Assembly (NCBI GenBank): GCA_027625915.1
Contig: JANTQA010000057.1
Span: 6,572,001 to 6,636,000 of the forward strand
Length of the DNA stretch: 64,000 nt
Reading direction: 5' to 3'
DNA from: Anaeramoeba flamelloides
Lineage: Eukaryota > Metamonada > Anaeramoebidae
The position numbers were made by a program, and so were the translations under genes. Shown in pieces: positions 1 to 12,539 of this stretch (positions within the stretch are counted from its first letter, which is position 1; every line of letters starts with the position of its first letter). The notes under the pieces are model-generated. The model saw only the letters and a program-made list of their open reading frames with translations. It was not told where the DNA came from and searched no databases.

Positions 1-215
1 GATTGTGTAAATAGTTTCATTCATGAGAAAATTTAATTATATCACTTATAAGTAACATAAATTCATTGGAAATTAATGCAAAAAAAAAAAAAAAATCCAT
101 AGAGCATAAAGTAACAAAACAATAAAATAAAATTAAAAGTAAATCCAAAAAAAAAAAAATAAATAAATAAAATCAAACCTTGTTTATGATAAAATTTTAT
201 GTTAATATTAAAATA
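1..215. other. AT-rich 3' flank without a gene
   Basis: This stretch lies downstream of the 3' end of the minus-strand fusion gene. It holds A-rich runs and no open frame or RNA signature that I can support. Confidence 0.5.
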
Positions 216-3200
216 TTACTTGAAAATTTTAATTTCTTTTATTAAATAATTTTTAATTTTTAACAATGAATCACCACGTTCAGTCTTTGGAAGACTATAG
301 CTTTTCAATTGGTGAAAAAATTGCTTATTTTGATAAACAGATAAAATGATTTCTTGTTGAATGGCGCGCAAAGCCTTGCCTGCTTGATATAACTGTGGTT
401 GTTTATTGTGATCCTTTATTGAAGGGTTATATAAAGAATCAATAAATGTTCTAAAAAGGATTTCATATTTTAATTCCTTTGAAATGACTGTATTTGATTC
501 CACGGCAATTAAAATTTTTCGTAAATATAAAGGCTCTGTTTTTTCAGGATTTGATTTTGTTGCTCTTGGGATTCGTGTACTTTTCACCTTTTCAGCATAT
601 TGTAGGGCATCTAAGATAATTCTTTGGATATCTGAAAATAAGGGTTTCCAGCCTAATTGCCTTTTTGCCTTTGACCAATCTGCATCGAGTGAATCTGGAT
701 CACCCGGACGGCGATCTGAAAATATTGGCTTTTTGTTAATACCAGTGACCTTTTGTGCGGTTTTGTAAACTTCCAAATTTGACATTGCTCTTTCGGATCC
801 TAAATTTGCTATTATGTTTTCGCCGTGTGCATAGGTCCTTGCGAGTGCTTTAATTATGCCATTGGATAGGTCCTGTATATGTATATATGAGCGTATATTT
901 GTACCGTCTCGTGTTGCATAATCATTGCCAAAGATGGAAAATTTTCTGACACTTTCTCCATTTAATTCCTTTCTACCCAAAATATTTTCTAACAGTATCG
1001 GGATGATATGGCTTTCGCGCCCAATGTGCTTTTCCCCATGCACACAGCCAAGCCATTTGGTTGCACCAGCTACGTTAAAAAATCGCAAGGCAGCAAATTT
1101 GATTCCCTTTCTCGAGGAATAATTTGCCATCACTTTTTCCATGAGCAATTTTGTCTCTCCATAGGGGTTCTGCGGATTGACGCCATGGTCTTCTTTCAAT
1201 TTGCCACCGTCTTTCCCGTCATATACGCCAGCGCTAGATGCGAACACTGTATGCCCTGCCTTTGTGGGGGTATGTTCATAAAGATTTAAGGCGTTGACAA
1301 TAACATTATTATAAATAAATTTCGCAGGTTCTCGCATTGAAAAGCCTGCTTCGATATCTGCAGCTAAATTAACTATAGAATCGATAGGGTATTTTTGAAA
1401 GGTTTTTTTTAAAAGCTGGTTGTCTTCAATGTTCCCTTCAATTATTGTAACATCTTGAAGCTTTGAAATTTCCTCCATTTCTCTGATTACACGATCAATG
1501 ATAATTACCTTTGATCCATGCCGTAAAAGATCACGGATCACCACTGTTGCTATATACCCAGAACCACCAGTGATCAAAACTGTTTTTCCTTTGTGGACGT
1601 TAGTCTCAATTTCTGGTGGCACACTATGATCGAGGAAATTTTGCAGATTGGAATAATCTGATTTGTTGCTTTGGTCAATAGTTATAACACTGCCATCTTT
1701 TTTGATGATCAGCCCATCTAAATAATAAATGTCTTCTTCAGTTAGTAACTGTAATTCTGTCCCTTCCTTGTTTAAAACTTTTATTTTTATTAATTCCCGT
1801 TTAAATTGTTCATCAGATAACATTAATAATCGTGTATCTTCAAGATCAAAATTGGTGTAGTGGCCGATATAAATTCCTGTTGACTGTGCTAATTTCCTTT
1901 TAAAAAAATACGATAACTCAAAGGATGGCATTTTAAAGATTTTGCCATCCCTTTCAATGGATATCCCCTTATTGTAATCAAAAATATATTTCCCCTCCTT
2001 CCAATCGCTGATGTCAATCTCTATTTGATCAATTTTTGTTAATTTAGATCCCTGCTTGCCTACATCTTGCTGTAGCCTTCGATCATTATTTTGGTTAATT
2101 GTTAATGGTATTTGTCTCCTTTCCTTGCTTTTGGTCGTTAGGCCACCCTTGACTTGCAGTTTTTGATTTTCTCCGACTTTAATTATTAATGTTCCAATAA
2201 GATCACCATTTTCAGGTAAAGCAACACCCGAGGAGCTTTTGGCATGAATTAGTGATATAGGATTGTTATCAAGTTTTCCTTTTGTTGACTTAATAGTGTC
2301 GGTTATGTGTGTTGATGAAACAATGTTATAAGTGAATACTTTACTTCCCAATTGAAGTGGAATGATGTCAATTGGTTTTTTATTATTAAGGTGACTATCA
2401 TTTTTGCGAAAATCATTTTTACCATTTTTGAATATTAATCCATTCCGTCCTTTGACCCTTTTCGTTGTTGAATTTTCTTTTTCATTATTATTGTTATTTC
2501 TATTCTTTTTTTGTGTTTTGATTTGGGGATTCTTTTTTTGATATTTTTTTTTCAATTCATTTTTATTTTCATTTTCTTTCAAAACTATAATTTCTTCGTT
2601 AGCATATTTGCTCTCTAGAATACTATACCCAATTAAGGAGCGCACTTGTTTTCCCATTTTTCTTCTCATTTTGTGGTCAAGAGATTCGTCTGTGCACTCT
2701 TCATTTAAGTTCTGCTTATGATCCCAGAGCAAGTATCCCTTTTCTGGAAGATAAACACAATTCCCATATTTGTCAGCAAGCACCTGTATTCCAATAATTT
2801 TTGCTTGACCAATCATTTTTTCAGCCGAAATGCCTTTTCCCATGCTTGTTAAATCCATTTCATCCTTGATCACTCGGAAGGCTTTAGTTGCTTCCTCTTT
2901 GTTGTTTGTAACATGAGTCTGGGTTTTTTTAGTTGACTTGATCATAAATGGACACACAATTCCTCGATCTAGTTTTCAATTTTTGAGAGGCCATTTAACA
3001 AGATTGAAAATTCAGTATCGAAAAAGAAAGTAGAGTTTGCGAAAAAGAAAGTTGAGTGGGGTGAAAAAGAAAATAGCCTTATTTTGTTTGTTTTTTTGTT
3101 GTTTTTGGTTTATTAAAATCAAATTACCCAACTCTAGAACATATTCAACTGTATTAACTCTGCTAACTGAGTCTGGAATTGTATTTACACCAAGTTTAAG

Positions 3201-3599
3201 TGAAATATTTCTTGAGATAGTCCCGTTACCTAAGTTATTCGTGCAACTTATGCTTGGTCCAACACAAACAAGATCTTTAGCTGCGATTTCTTTCAAGAAA
3301 TCTTCGCCTTCACTTAACAAACCATACCCTGAACGAAACGTTTCACACCCTTTATTTGTGGCGATTTTAATAAACTTGTAGATTTGTAAATATAGTTCGC
3401 CTAAAGGACCTGAGGCTAAATTGAGAGAAGCGTATGTATTCTTGAGATGCAACGAAGCACCATCTTTGTTGTAATAGACTATAACAGTTTTAATGCCCAT
3501 AGACTTTGCTGCATGAACAGCACGGCAAGCAACTTCACTCCAATTTGAGGTAATTATCTGATTGAAGACAGGTTTTTGAATAAAGAAAGATCTTAACAT
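216..3599 (-). CDS. Degenerate acyl-CoA carboxylase alpha chain fused to UDP-hexose 4-epimerase
   Basis: Two exons, 3599-3128 and 2968-216, join across a 159-bp GT-AG intron (phase 1) to give 1,074 residues. Residues 1 to about 290 follow the biotin carboxylase fold of propionyl-CoA carboxylase alpha in order (for example VNTIPDS, CPFMIKST, IGIQVLADKYGN). The glycine-rich ATP loop, the ECSIQRR-type segment and the RLQVEH catalytic motif are absent. A stretch at about 365-390 resembles the end of the BT domain. Residues about 406-478 resemble a biotinyl domain with the AMKM motif replaced. Residues about 617-954 are an intact-looking GalE-type epimerase: GGSGYIA at 625, paired serines at 735-736, YGETK with Tyr760 and Lys764, then RFFNVAGA and RRPGDPD. 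The last 120 residues are unrecognised. Known family role: GalE interconverts UDP-glucose and UDP-galactose with NAD. I infer that only the epimerase half is catalytic. MLRSFF at the N-terminus could be an organelle-targeting signal. Confidence 0.8.
2969..3127 (-). other. Intron of the carboxylase-epimerase fusion gene (159 bp)
   Basis: On the minus strand the donor is GTAATT and the acceptor ends in CTAG. Joining 3128 to 2968 keeps frame and restores an unbroken match to the biotin carboxylase family (VLEL then DRGIVCPFMIK), with exactly the family spacing. This is the main evidence that the two open frames are one gene. Confidence 0.75.
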
Positions 3600-4079
3600 T
3601 TCTCTTCAAAAAAGAAAAAAATAACAATTATTTTGGTGTCTTTCTTGGATTTGAAAAGAGTGATGAAAGAAAGAGAATTTTTAGCAAGCTGAATCAAAAA
3701 GTGTTTGAAATATTAAACCAACAACTTAAAAAAAGTAGACTCGAAAGTTTTAAGAACCACTTGAAAGTCTTACGGTTTACAAGTTTCTAAAAGTATATTA
3801 TTCGGTTTTGGGGTTTTTTTTTTTACATTTTAGCTATTTTTCAAAAGAAATAATGATTTCTAGGTGTATTTGATCATTTTACTTTTTTTTGGTATCTTCT
3901 GGACTTCATTCAAGTCTAAGTAAGAGAGCAAAATTAAAAAACTAATATTGCGATTGTAAATTAGCAGATTTATATTTTTTAATGTTTTTCCAAAATAAAT
4001 AATAAGGTGGAAGTTCATTTTACAAATTTTGAGAATCTTCACTTTATTTGAAATTGAATTAATAAAATCATTTCTTTAG

Positions 4080-5370
4080 CCATTACATTAATATTTAAAA
4101 AAAAAGAGAGTCTAATATATACTTAGTATAATATATTTATTTATCAACTAAAAAAAAAATAATTCAAAAAAGAATTAAAAAGATGATCAATGTAAAAATA
4201 AAAAAAAAATGATTTATTATTATTGATGGAAAAAGAGTAAATTACCCTTTAAATGCCCTTTTACTTAAATTTCCTCAAAGATAAATCAAGTTTAAAATCA
4301 TAGATTTCACAATTGTTCAATGGAAAAAACATGCCCAATTTTTTTTATGTTTAAAAAGCATAAGTAAAAAATTGAAAAGAAAACAAAAAGGAAAAAAGAA
4401 TGTAAAAGAAATTTAAAAAGGGTTTATAAGAAACAATTGTTAAAAAATCAAAAAAAAAAATAATGTTATCTCAAATTAAGAACACCAAAAATCACATTCA
4501 CCATATTTTTGGTTGATTTAATTTGGTTTGATAATTGATCATGAATGTTCAATTGAGTATAGTTATTTAATTTGTTGTAAGTTCTTTTTTTTTTTTAATC
4601 TAATTTGCTTTAAATCTTGGGTCATTTTCAGGCTTTTATTTTTCGTTTTTTTTTTTCAAGTTAATCATACTTTCTTGTTTCGGAGTCAAAATTTTAACAA
4701 GTTTTCACTTGATCTTTTTTTTCCTTTGTAACTCTTCTTCCCAATATCAACAAGATTCAGCAAGGCAAAAAAATACAAAAAAATAAAAAAATCGTTTATT
4801 CATGGATCTTATCTGTAAGATTATCTATAATTACTTCTTCTTATGTCAGTTTTTATTTTTAATTTAGAAAGTTTTTATTAAACAAATTATTTCCAATTTT
4901 CTATAGAATTTCCAAAATTAGTTAAAAAAATCCTATTTTCATTTAAGTCATCTAATTTCTATTTTTGGTTCAAGAAAATTGTATATTTAACGAATTATTC
5001 ATCTTAAATATAGATTTATTTAAGGTATTTGATTAATTTGACAATTATTTATTTTCGATCAAATGGAAAAATCAAAAATAATTAGGAAAAATGATTGTAA
5101 TTTACTTCAGAATTTATTTATTGATTGTGAGAAAGGAGTAATCAAAGAAAAATTTACTAAATAAAAAAGAGAAGAAGAAAAATAATTAAAGCATTAAAGT
5201 AAAAAAATATTAAATTTACTTCAGAATTTTTCTTTGATTTTATTTTGTATCTTTTGTAGTTGATTTTTGATTCCAATAATTCAATTCTTTCAATTTAATT
5301 TTTGAAATAGTATTTTTGGTTTTTTACTTCTTTTGATAAAAAAAATTTGAAAATTGAATTTTGGATTAAA
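4080..5370. repeat. Dispersed repeat A, left part
   Basis: By eye this aligns in the same orientation with about 36070-37150. Shared landmarks include the 'tagatttcac' block, the 'tagtataatatatt' block and the 'gaatttccaaaat' then 'ttttcatttaa' blocks. The copies are diverged with many small indels. No protein is encoded. Boundaries are approximate. Confidence 0.5.
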
Positions 5371-8300
5371 ATCGTTTTTTCTTATTTTGCAATTTTTTTT
5401 TTTTACTTTTTCAATTTTTTATTCTTGAAATTTTTGGTTTTTTTATTTTGAATTTCTTTTTTTTTTTTGTTTTTTTCTTTTTTTGTTTTTTTTTTGTATT
5501 AAATTTCGTTTAAATTATTTATATTCAATTTTGTTATGGTTCTAAAAAATTGAGATGATGTATTGTTTTTTAATGGATAAATATTACCATAAAATCTTTT
5601 TGTTCACTTTTTTCATTGAAAGTTCAGTAATAAATTTTTTTTAATGTTTATTTCAAGAATTGTAATTTAAATTTGTTTTAGTTTTTAGTTTTATTTTTAT
5701 TTTAATTTCCAAAATATTGGGTTTTTATATATTTTATCTAATTTCAATATCAATTATTACTAAGATATAATAATTAATTATTCTTGAATAATAAAGTAAA
5801 GGATATTTATTTTCAATTTATTATTTTAGGTGGGTCACAATTGTAGAAATGAAATTCATTGATTAAATTTTTTTTATTTTAATTTACAAACAATAAAATA
5901 TTTTAAAAACAGTGGTTTTTTTTTCATATAAATAATTAAAATTACAAATTAAGAGATAAACATATAATTGACAAACAACTAAGCAATTTGTGCTGAAATA
6001 TAAATAAAATAATTATTTAAAGTCTGGTATTTTATCTTTAAGTATGGAATTCTCAAGAATTAAGAGAAATTTTTATTTTATCTAAGTTATCAATAAAAAA
6101 AATTAAGTTAAGTATTTGATATTTCCTGAAAATATCAAGTTAAGAAAAGAACAGCAAAAAAAAATAATAAAAATTAGAGAAATTTTTATTAAATTCATCA
6201 TCATATGATTTTGATATTGAAAAGGGGTGTAAATTTTGATAGGTCCATTTTATTGTTCAACATTCTTTAGTAAAATGTTTAACAGGTTGAGAAAATAAAT
6301 AATTTCAAAAATATTTGGTAATATTTAACATATTATATTTTCATAAATAACCACGGTGTTACAAGATTTATATAAAAAATAGTTTATACAAATTTTTACT
6401 TGGCTTAATGAAATGTGAGGAATATTTTATCAATCAAATTTAAATAAGTTTCTATATTTTAATGGTTTGATCCGTGTATTTTAGTTTTATTGTTTCTCTA
6501 GAATCCAAAAAAAGATTTTTCTGAAGATGATTTTGTTTGATCAACCAAAAATTATCTTCTTTTTTATGTTTATCTTTAATAAATAAGAAATTATTATAAG
6601 AAGGTGTAATTCTAGAAATTTATATATTTTTGAAGAAAAAAATATTATGTCAAAAATATAATAATTTTTTTTTCAGAAGAATTGGATCTTTCAAATTACA
6701 TTTTCCATTTAATTGACTTTTTCCTGAAAAAATAACTATTCTTCAAACAATTATTATTTAAACTGAAGAAATTATTTATGGTGAATTTTAGATTTTGGAT
6801 TGAAAAACATAATATTTTTTGTTTTGTTTTTTTTTTTATAAATCCACAGATGGGGATTTCATATTAACCCCATATTTAAACAAGTTAAAACATCTAAAAA
6901 TGATAAAATCATCTTATGTGATAATTTACTATATTTAGAATACAAATATTTTACCAGTTTTAATAAATAACACTGATATGAAAAATCATATTCAATTTTA
7001 CCAAGATAAAAAACCCATTTTCATTTTATAAATTATTGTACATAACTGTAAAAATACAGCTACACCTAGTATAGATTTTTTTTTTTTTTTTCAAAATCAA
7101 ATTTGAGTAAATATAGATTTTTTAAAAAATGGATATTAGAATAAGAAAGCATTATTGAAATATGTTTTCTTGCAGCCATTACAAAACTAAAATTAAATTT
7201 TTTAGATATCAAATTTTGATGTTGAATAGTTTTAAAGGGTTAAATCAAGACCATAAAGCTAATATTGAAAAAAAAATATTAATAAATTAGTTCAGATTAA
7301 AAAAAATCTTATCTGGTATGATCGAAAAAAAAATTCATTATTTTCAGGACAATTTTTTTTGATATCAAATTTTGATACTAATATTGTTTTTAAAAAAGTT
7401 AAATTTGGGTACGGGAAAGTATATCTCAAAAAAAAAAAAAAAAAAAAATCATCAACAAGTCCTTATAAAAAAGATTCTTTTAATATGATCAAAATAATTC
7501 ATTTTACATAAGAGTTTATTTTCTCTAGTTTCTTACTGAATTTTGGATGTTTAAAGTAATTTTAGTTTATCAAAATCTATTTTTTTGAATATGTTCGTTT
7601 TTAAAATGTGAATACTTTTTTAAAAGTTTTATCAAGTTTTTTATTTTCATGAAAGGAAGATTTCTAATATTTATATTTGATATAGAAGTTGATATGTGGA
7701 GTATATCACTTTTTTAAAAAAATTTTCACTTGATTCTAACAAAATCAGAAAAAAAAAGTTTGAACTTTTTTAAAAAGACAATATCAAAAAAAATAAAAAA
7801 TTTGTGATCATTTATGAATTTTTTTTAAGATGAGCTTTCTGATCCTCAAAAAGAACTTTTTTTAAAAATCTATATCAGCACAAAAATATATGTTTCAAAA
7901 AAAAATCCACTCTACCTTTGGAAAGGATATATCGCAAATCAAAAAAAAACAATTAAATTTTGTAAACAAACAAATAACTATAAAAAGGGTTAAATAGTGT
8001 TGATTTCCAAATTATTTCAGCTGTTCCAAAGATATTGTGAAATTTTTTTCCAAATATAAAATTCATTTTCTATCACATATTTTCCTTTTTATGAAAGGAT
8101 TTTAAGGTTATATAATTGCCTATTACAAATCATGAAATTAACCATAAGAGACCTGAAAATTTCTAATGGATAAAAAATTAAAATTGGAATTTTTTACTAC
8201 AAACCTTATTAATGATTACCAATTTATAAAAAGTTTTTAGGATTTTTGGTAGATCTTGAAAAATCTAAACACCTAAAAATCAAAAGAATAGACTATTTTA

Positions 8301-8476
8301 AAGTAACAAACATAATGGATCTCCAATTTTTGTAATCTTTGTTTTCGATTTTTTAATTTGTTTCATAAACAACATGATTTTTTTCTTATTTTATCAAAAA
8401 AGAAATTTTTTCAAAAAAGCTGATGGCGAACCATAGAATTCTAGAATATGGTATAATTAACGATTTTTTTTTGTAT

Positions 8477-9240
8477 TTAAGGGGTTAGCTTCACCCTAGA
8501 TTTATCTATATTCAAAGTATGTTGTAATTGGGTCTAAATGATATTAGTGCACCATGGCTCGAATAGCTCAAAAAAATCTATTTTAAATCTTATTACACAA
8601 TAAATTATTAGATTTTTTACTGAGGATCTCAATTAAAAAAGTTTCAATTTTGGAAAAAAAAATTTTTTTAATTCCTTTTCCAAATCTAAAAATAGAAACC
8701 TAAAATATAGTATTCTAGTATTTAATAATTTAGATTTAGACATTCCAAAAGTAATTATTTTTTATCATTTTTGAATTTCAAAGATTAACTCAATAATCAT
8801 CAACATAAAAGCACAAATAATAATTAGTTTTGTTTGCTTTTTATAAAGCAACTTGTAGCATCAATAGATTTCCAATATTTCAGAAATAATTTGTCAAAAA
8901 AATATATTTGTTAATTGTTTAATTTTTAAAAAAAAACGACTTTTTTAATAACAAATCTACATTTCACCACAATAAATTTAAGAAAGATATTTTGTGGCTT
9001 TGAAGTCTGAATATTGATAATTCAACCTTTAAATTTATGGCAAAATGCAGATTTTATTCTGAAAAAGTAGGGTTTTTTACTAATACCTAGGATCATTTTT
9101 AATTGATGAGATCAACAAATATTACTACTTAACTAATGGCTTTTTTAGAAACATTTGAACCATGTAGCACTAATACGGTTAAGTCGAATGACAATATACT
9201 TTGATTCTAGGCTTCTCCTTGATGGAAGATAATCCCTTAA
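8477..9240. mobile_element. MITE-like element, TTAA-bounded family, copy 1 (764 bp)
   Basis: Both ends read TTAAGGG..., as GGGGTTAGCTTC on the left and GGGATTATCTTC in reverse complement on the right. Diverged inverted repeats continue for about 100 bp through 'ATCAAAGTAT' and 'ATTAGTGC'. Copy 2 (47749-48517) has the same structure in the opposite orientation, which fixes the boundaries. There is no transposase frame. The bounding TTAA could be a TTAA target duplication as in piggyBac relatives, or a TA duplication inside it. I cannot tell which. Confidence 0.75.
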
Positions 9241-9664
9241 TAGAAACAAAAAAGTGAATTTCTATGTCTAACAAATTTCACGTTAGGTTTGTAAAAGCTG
9301 TATGATTTTATAAAAAAAAGCTTTAAATGTTAAACTCGTAAATATATCCAATCAATACAAAATAAAAAATACTAAAACCGAAAAAAATAAAACAAAAAAC
9401 CTTTAATTACTGTTATTCCAATAAAAAAAATGAAAAATTATTTTTTCAAGTTCTCAATCCAATCCAATCTGTTTCAAAACCTGTTAAAAAAATATAAAAA
9501 CAAAAGAGTTTCACACATCAACTAATGAAAAAACGAAAATTGCTTGGTTAATTTGGCTCTCCAATAATCAAATCTTTTGAGATTAAAATTTTTTAAATTT
9601 GGAATTTGTAGCATTAAAATAACGAACTATTATAACGGTAAAAGTTTTTTTATTTTTATTTTTT

Positions 9665-10798
9665 TTATACAAAAATACCATTTTCTGTAGGTGTGACTTC
9701 AAATACATTATGTTTTTCACATAAAAATTGGAGTCTTTGTATTTCTTTATCTTTAATTTTTGATTCTTCTTGGTATTGTTTATTAGCCTTTTCTAATTCT
9801 AATACGCGATTTCTAAGGTTTTCTAATTCCATACGCCTTTTATCGCGGATCTTTCGAGCAGATTCGCGGTTTTTTTCCAATCTACGCAAGCGTTTTTCTT
9901 CTTCGGGAAGCTTTCGGACCTGTTTAACATCGGTAATTTTTGCCAGTTCGGCTCTTTTTTTGTTCATTGAAGTTGAAGACTTTTTTGTTCTTCGTTTTTT
10001 TTTAATGTTAGATGCGTTATTCTTTTTAACAGTATTCGATTTCTTTCTTTTTCTTGGGTTCGATTTTTTCTTTTTTGTTAATTGGAGCCCATTCGACTTT
10101 TCGTTAACGTCGGTGGTGTTGATCTTTTTTTTGATCTTTTTGGATTTGTCTTCTTTTTGATCGATCATCCAAATTAAATTAAAATCGTTGTTTGGTGATT
10201 CGTGATTAGAATTCCTTAAATTATACCTATTACTATTTGCTTTGTTTTGATTTTGATTTTGGTTCTGACTTTGGTTCTGACTTTGGTTTTGTTGTGGGTT
10301 CTCGTTGGTTCTCTTCTTATTCATCCCGCTTACTTTCTTTTTTTTATTTTCCAGATTGCTTTGAAGCAAATCTTCCTTGAGCTTTGAGTCATTAATCCCA
10401 AGGAGTTCAAACAAATGGCTCTCAAGATCACTTTCCTGATTGACGTCGCCAATTAAACTTAAATCGGGATAATTAAAATTGTTCAGATCCTCATCAAGGC
10501 CGTCAATAGGCAAAAGAGATCCATTTTGCTTCGACTCAACCTTTGGTTCAACGATTTTTGTTGGCTCTTTCAAAAATTTTTGTTGCCCATCAAAATTGAT
10601 TTTGTTCGAAAAATCAAAAGACACAGGTTCTTGGTTACTTAACAAGAACTCCAGTTCACCTTCTCCTTGATCGACTTTAGAATCATTTGAATTAGGTGAA
10701 TAACTCATTGTATCGATTTCTTGCCCTAAAATTGGCGATCCTAAATACTGATCGAAAAAGACGTCGTTTTGTATTTGTTCGTTTAGGTTTGGTTCCAT
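9665..10798 (-). CDS. bZIP transcription factor
   Basis: A single-exon, 377-residue protein starts at ATG 10798 and ends at TAA. The acidic, Asp/Glu/Leu-rich N-terminal 150 residues may be an activation region (inference). A Gln/Asn-rich tract follows at about 168-190, then several Lys/Arg-rich blocks (about 219-285) suitable as nuclear localisation signals. The basic region at about 302-323 contains Asn310 and Arg318 in the diagnostic N-x7-R spacing (NRESARKIR). It runs directly into a short leucine zipper with hydrophobic heptads at about 325-360. The family binds DNA as dimers. The target site and partners cannot be read from sequence. A cluster of hairpin elements lies upstream, between this gene and the myotubularin gene. 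Confidence 0.9.
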   Translation of the reverse strand: MEPNLNEQIQNDVFFDQYLGSPILGQEIDTMSYSPNSNDSKVDQGEGELEFLLSNQEPVSFDFSNKINFDGQQKFLKEPTKIVEPKVESKQNGSLLPIDGLDEDLNNFNYPDLSLIGDVNQESDLESHLFELLGINDSKLKEDLLQSNLENKKKKVSGMNKKRTNENPQQNQSQNQSQNQNQNQNKANSNRYNLRNSNHESPNNDFNLIWMIDQKEDKSKKIKKKINTTDVNEKSNGLQLTKKKKSNPRKRKKSNTVKKNNASNIKKKRRTKKSSTSMNKKRAELAKITDVKQVRKLPEEEKRLRRLEKNRESARKIRDKRRMELENLRNRVLELEKANKQYQEESKIKDKEIQRLQFLCEKHNVFEVTPTENGIFV

Positions 10799-11380
10799 GG
10801 TTTTAAACAGTTTATATTTAAATTAGTAAAAACAATAAAAATTACAAGGTTATTTTATAAAAAAAAAATGTGTGTGTTGTGTAGTTATGAAGAAAAAATG
10901 ATCATTTTAAAAAAAAATAAAAATTTATTTTTTTCATTTCTCTTTCTTTGACAATCGCGTTTTGCTTTTCTAAATACCAAACAGGGTTTTCAACGTTTTG
11001 AATAGCTTTTTTGGAAATAACTCATGAACCAGTAAAAAAAAATCGTGATGATTCATCACAATTATTTTTTTAAGATTTGCTGAATGTTTTTGGAGAAAGT
11101 TGAAAGGAACAAATTATGTTACTTTTCTCATCAATTACTATTGAACAAATTCATTTTTTTTGTTTTTATGAGAATGTTTTTTTTTATTCGAAAATATTTT
11201 GCGTATTTTCACCAAAAATTTGGAGTGAATTTTTTTTTACTTTGATTAGAAAACAGACATATTTTTTTGGTAAATAGTAAACCAGCCACTTAAATTGAAA
11301 AAGAGTAAAACACTTTCAGAAAAAGGAATAAATTTATACTAGTATTTGAATGCTAAAGGACAAAATTTTCACTTCATTTG

Positions 11381-11604
11381 TACTATTTATTGCAAAATAA
11401 ATGGAACAAAATTTTCATTCAGCTTTCCGAAAAATGATTTTAAAAGAATACCTTTCAAATTTTTAAGACCAAAAATAAGCTTAAATTATTATTCTTTTCC
11501 CTTTTAGAATTGGAGTCTTTCTAGATATATTTTAATTCTTGAGGTGTTTTATTTTTGGAAAGCCAAATGAAAATTTTGTTACATTTATTTTACAATCAAC
11601 AGTA
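11381..11604. mobile_element. Small MITE-like hairpin, TACTATTT family (224 bp)
   Basis: The left end TACTATTTATTGCAAAATAA and the reverse complement of the right end TACTGTTGATTGTAAAATAA match over roughly 48 bp, through 'AACAAAATTTTCATT' to 'GCTTTCC'. The interior is non-coding. A related element lies at 13481-13715. Confidence 0.65.
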
Positions 11605-11830
11605 ATGTCCTTTTTTCAAGTATAGACTTTTAAATTCCAATTTACTTCTTTGAAAACTCTATTTATAAAAGAAACATATGGAAAAGAAAGTGAATATTTT
11701 TTCCCATTCAGAATTGATTAATCGTTATCAAAATAAAATCTCTTTTAAATGTTTTCTTTTCGTTTCACATTATATTAAAAAGCTTGACGAAATACTCTTT
11801 TGGGTATAGGTTGAATTTGAAAAACAAACA

Positions 11831-12006
11831 TTACTGGTATTTGAATTGTAAAGGGGAAAAATTTTCACTCACTTTCTTTTCGAGATTTTTATTTAATAAG
11901 TGAAGTTCTCAAAGAAGTAGGTTGTTGGAATTTGTGTCTTTGTTTTGAAAAGGGAAATTGAAAATGAAGTGAAAATTTTTCCCATTTAAAACTTAAATAC
12001 CAGTAA
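11831..12006. mobile_element. Small MITE-like hairpin, TTACTGGTATTT family (176 bp)
   Basis: There is a perfect 12-bp terminal inverted repeat, TTACTGGTATTT. It is extended to about 45 bp of near-matching arms that include 'GGGAAAAATTTTCACT'. A related half copy begins near 11336. It has no coding capacity. Confidence 0.7.
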
Positions 12007-12539
12007 AGAAACAAAAAACACTCTTAGAGATTTTGTAAACCAAGTAAACACAAAGAACAAGAGTGTTTTGATTTGTATTGGATATTTGAAAATTCTTTCT
12101 CTTTTCCTTCAAGGATATGAAGAGGAATTAAATAAAAAGAATTTTCACTTCATTTTACTTTTTTCCTTTTCGAGAACAAAAAGAGATTTCAAAGAACTAG
12201 ACTCAAATCTACATGTCTTCTTTCTTTAAATAGTTTTTGTTCTTTTCTTTTTGTACTAAAGGTTCGGTGAAATACAAATCTTAAATCAATATCAGATAGT
12301 TTTCAGAAACTAAAAAAAACTTAACCATCAGTATTTTTATCTCATTAAAAGATCACTATCAGTGTTTAAAGTCTTCTTTTCAAAATAACCCACTTTTCAT
12401 AATCAACTAATTATTTTTATTTGAAGTATCAAATCAAAAAAATTTTCACTCTATTTTGATTATTGTTCTCGAATAATTCGAGTTTTCAAAGAAACAGATT
12501 GTACGTTTCTGATCTATATTTATTTGTTTAGTATTTTTT

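Larger units (their letters stand above)
3600..9664. other. 6-kb intergenic region, repeat-rich
   Basis: No reading frame here looks like a gene; the short open frames at 3860-4042 and 4528-4731 are composed of Phe, Lys, Ile and Asn as expected by chance. The region contains part of a dispersed repeat (about 4080-5370) and a complete TTAA-bounded element (8477-9240). Short pieces near 7160-7320 and 7860-8060 resemble arms of the CAG-ended hairpin elements. Confidence 0.6.

Noticed and set aside
3012-3599. Separate 195-residue carboxylase fragment gene
   Set aside because: Its last 38 residues are intron sequence; splicing at 3128/2968 continues the same family alignment, so it is exon 1 of the fusion gene.
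4528-4731. Possible small membrane protein (Phe/Leu-rich)
   Set aside because: The composition is that expected of T-rich DNA, and it lies in repeat A sequence; the aligned copy at 36 kb does not keep the frame.
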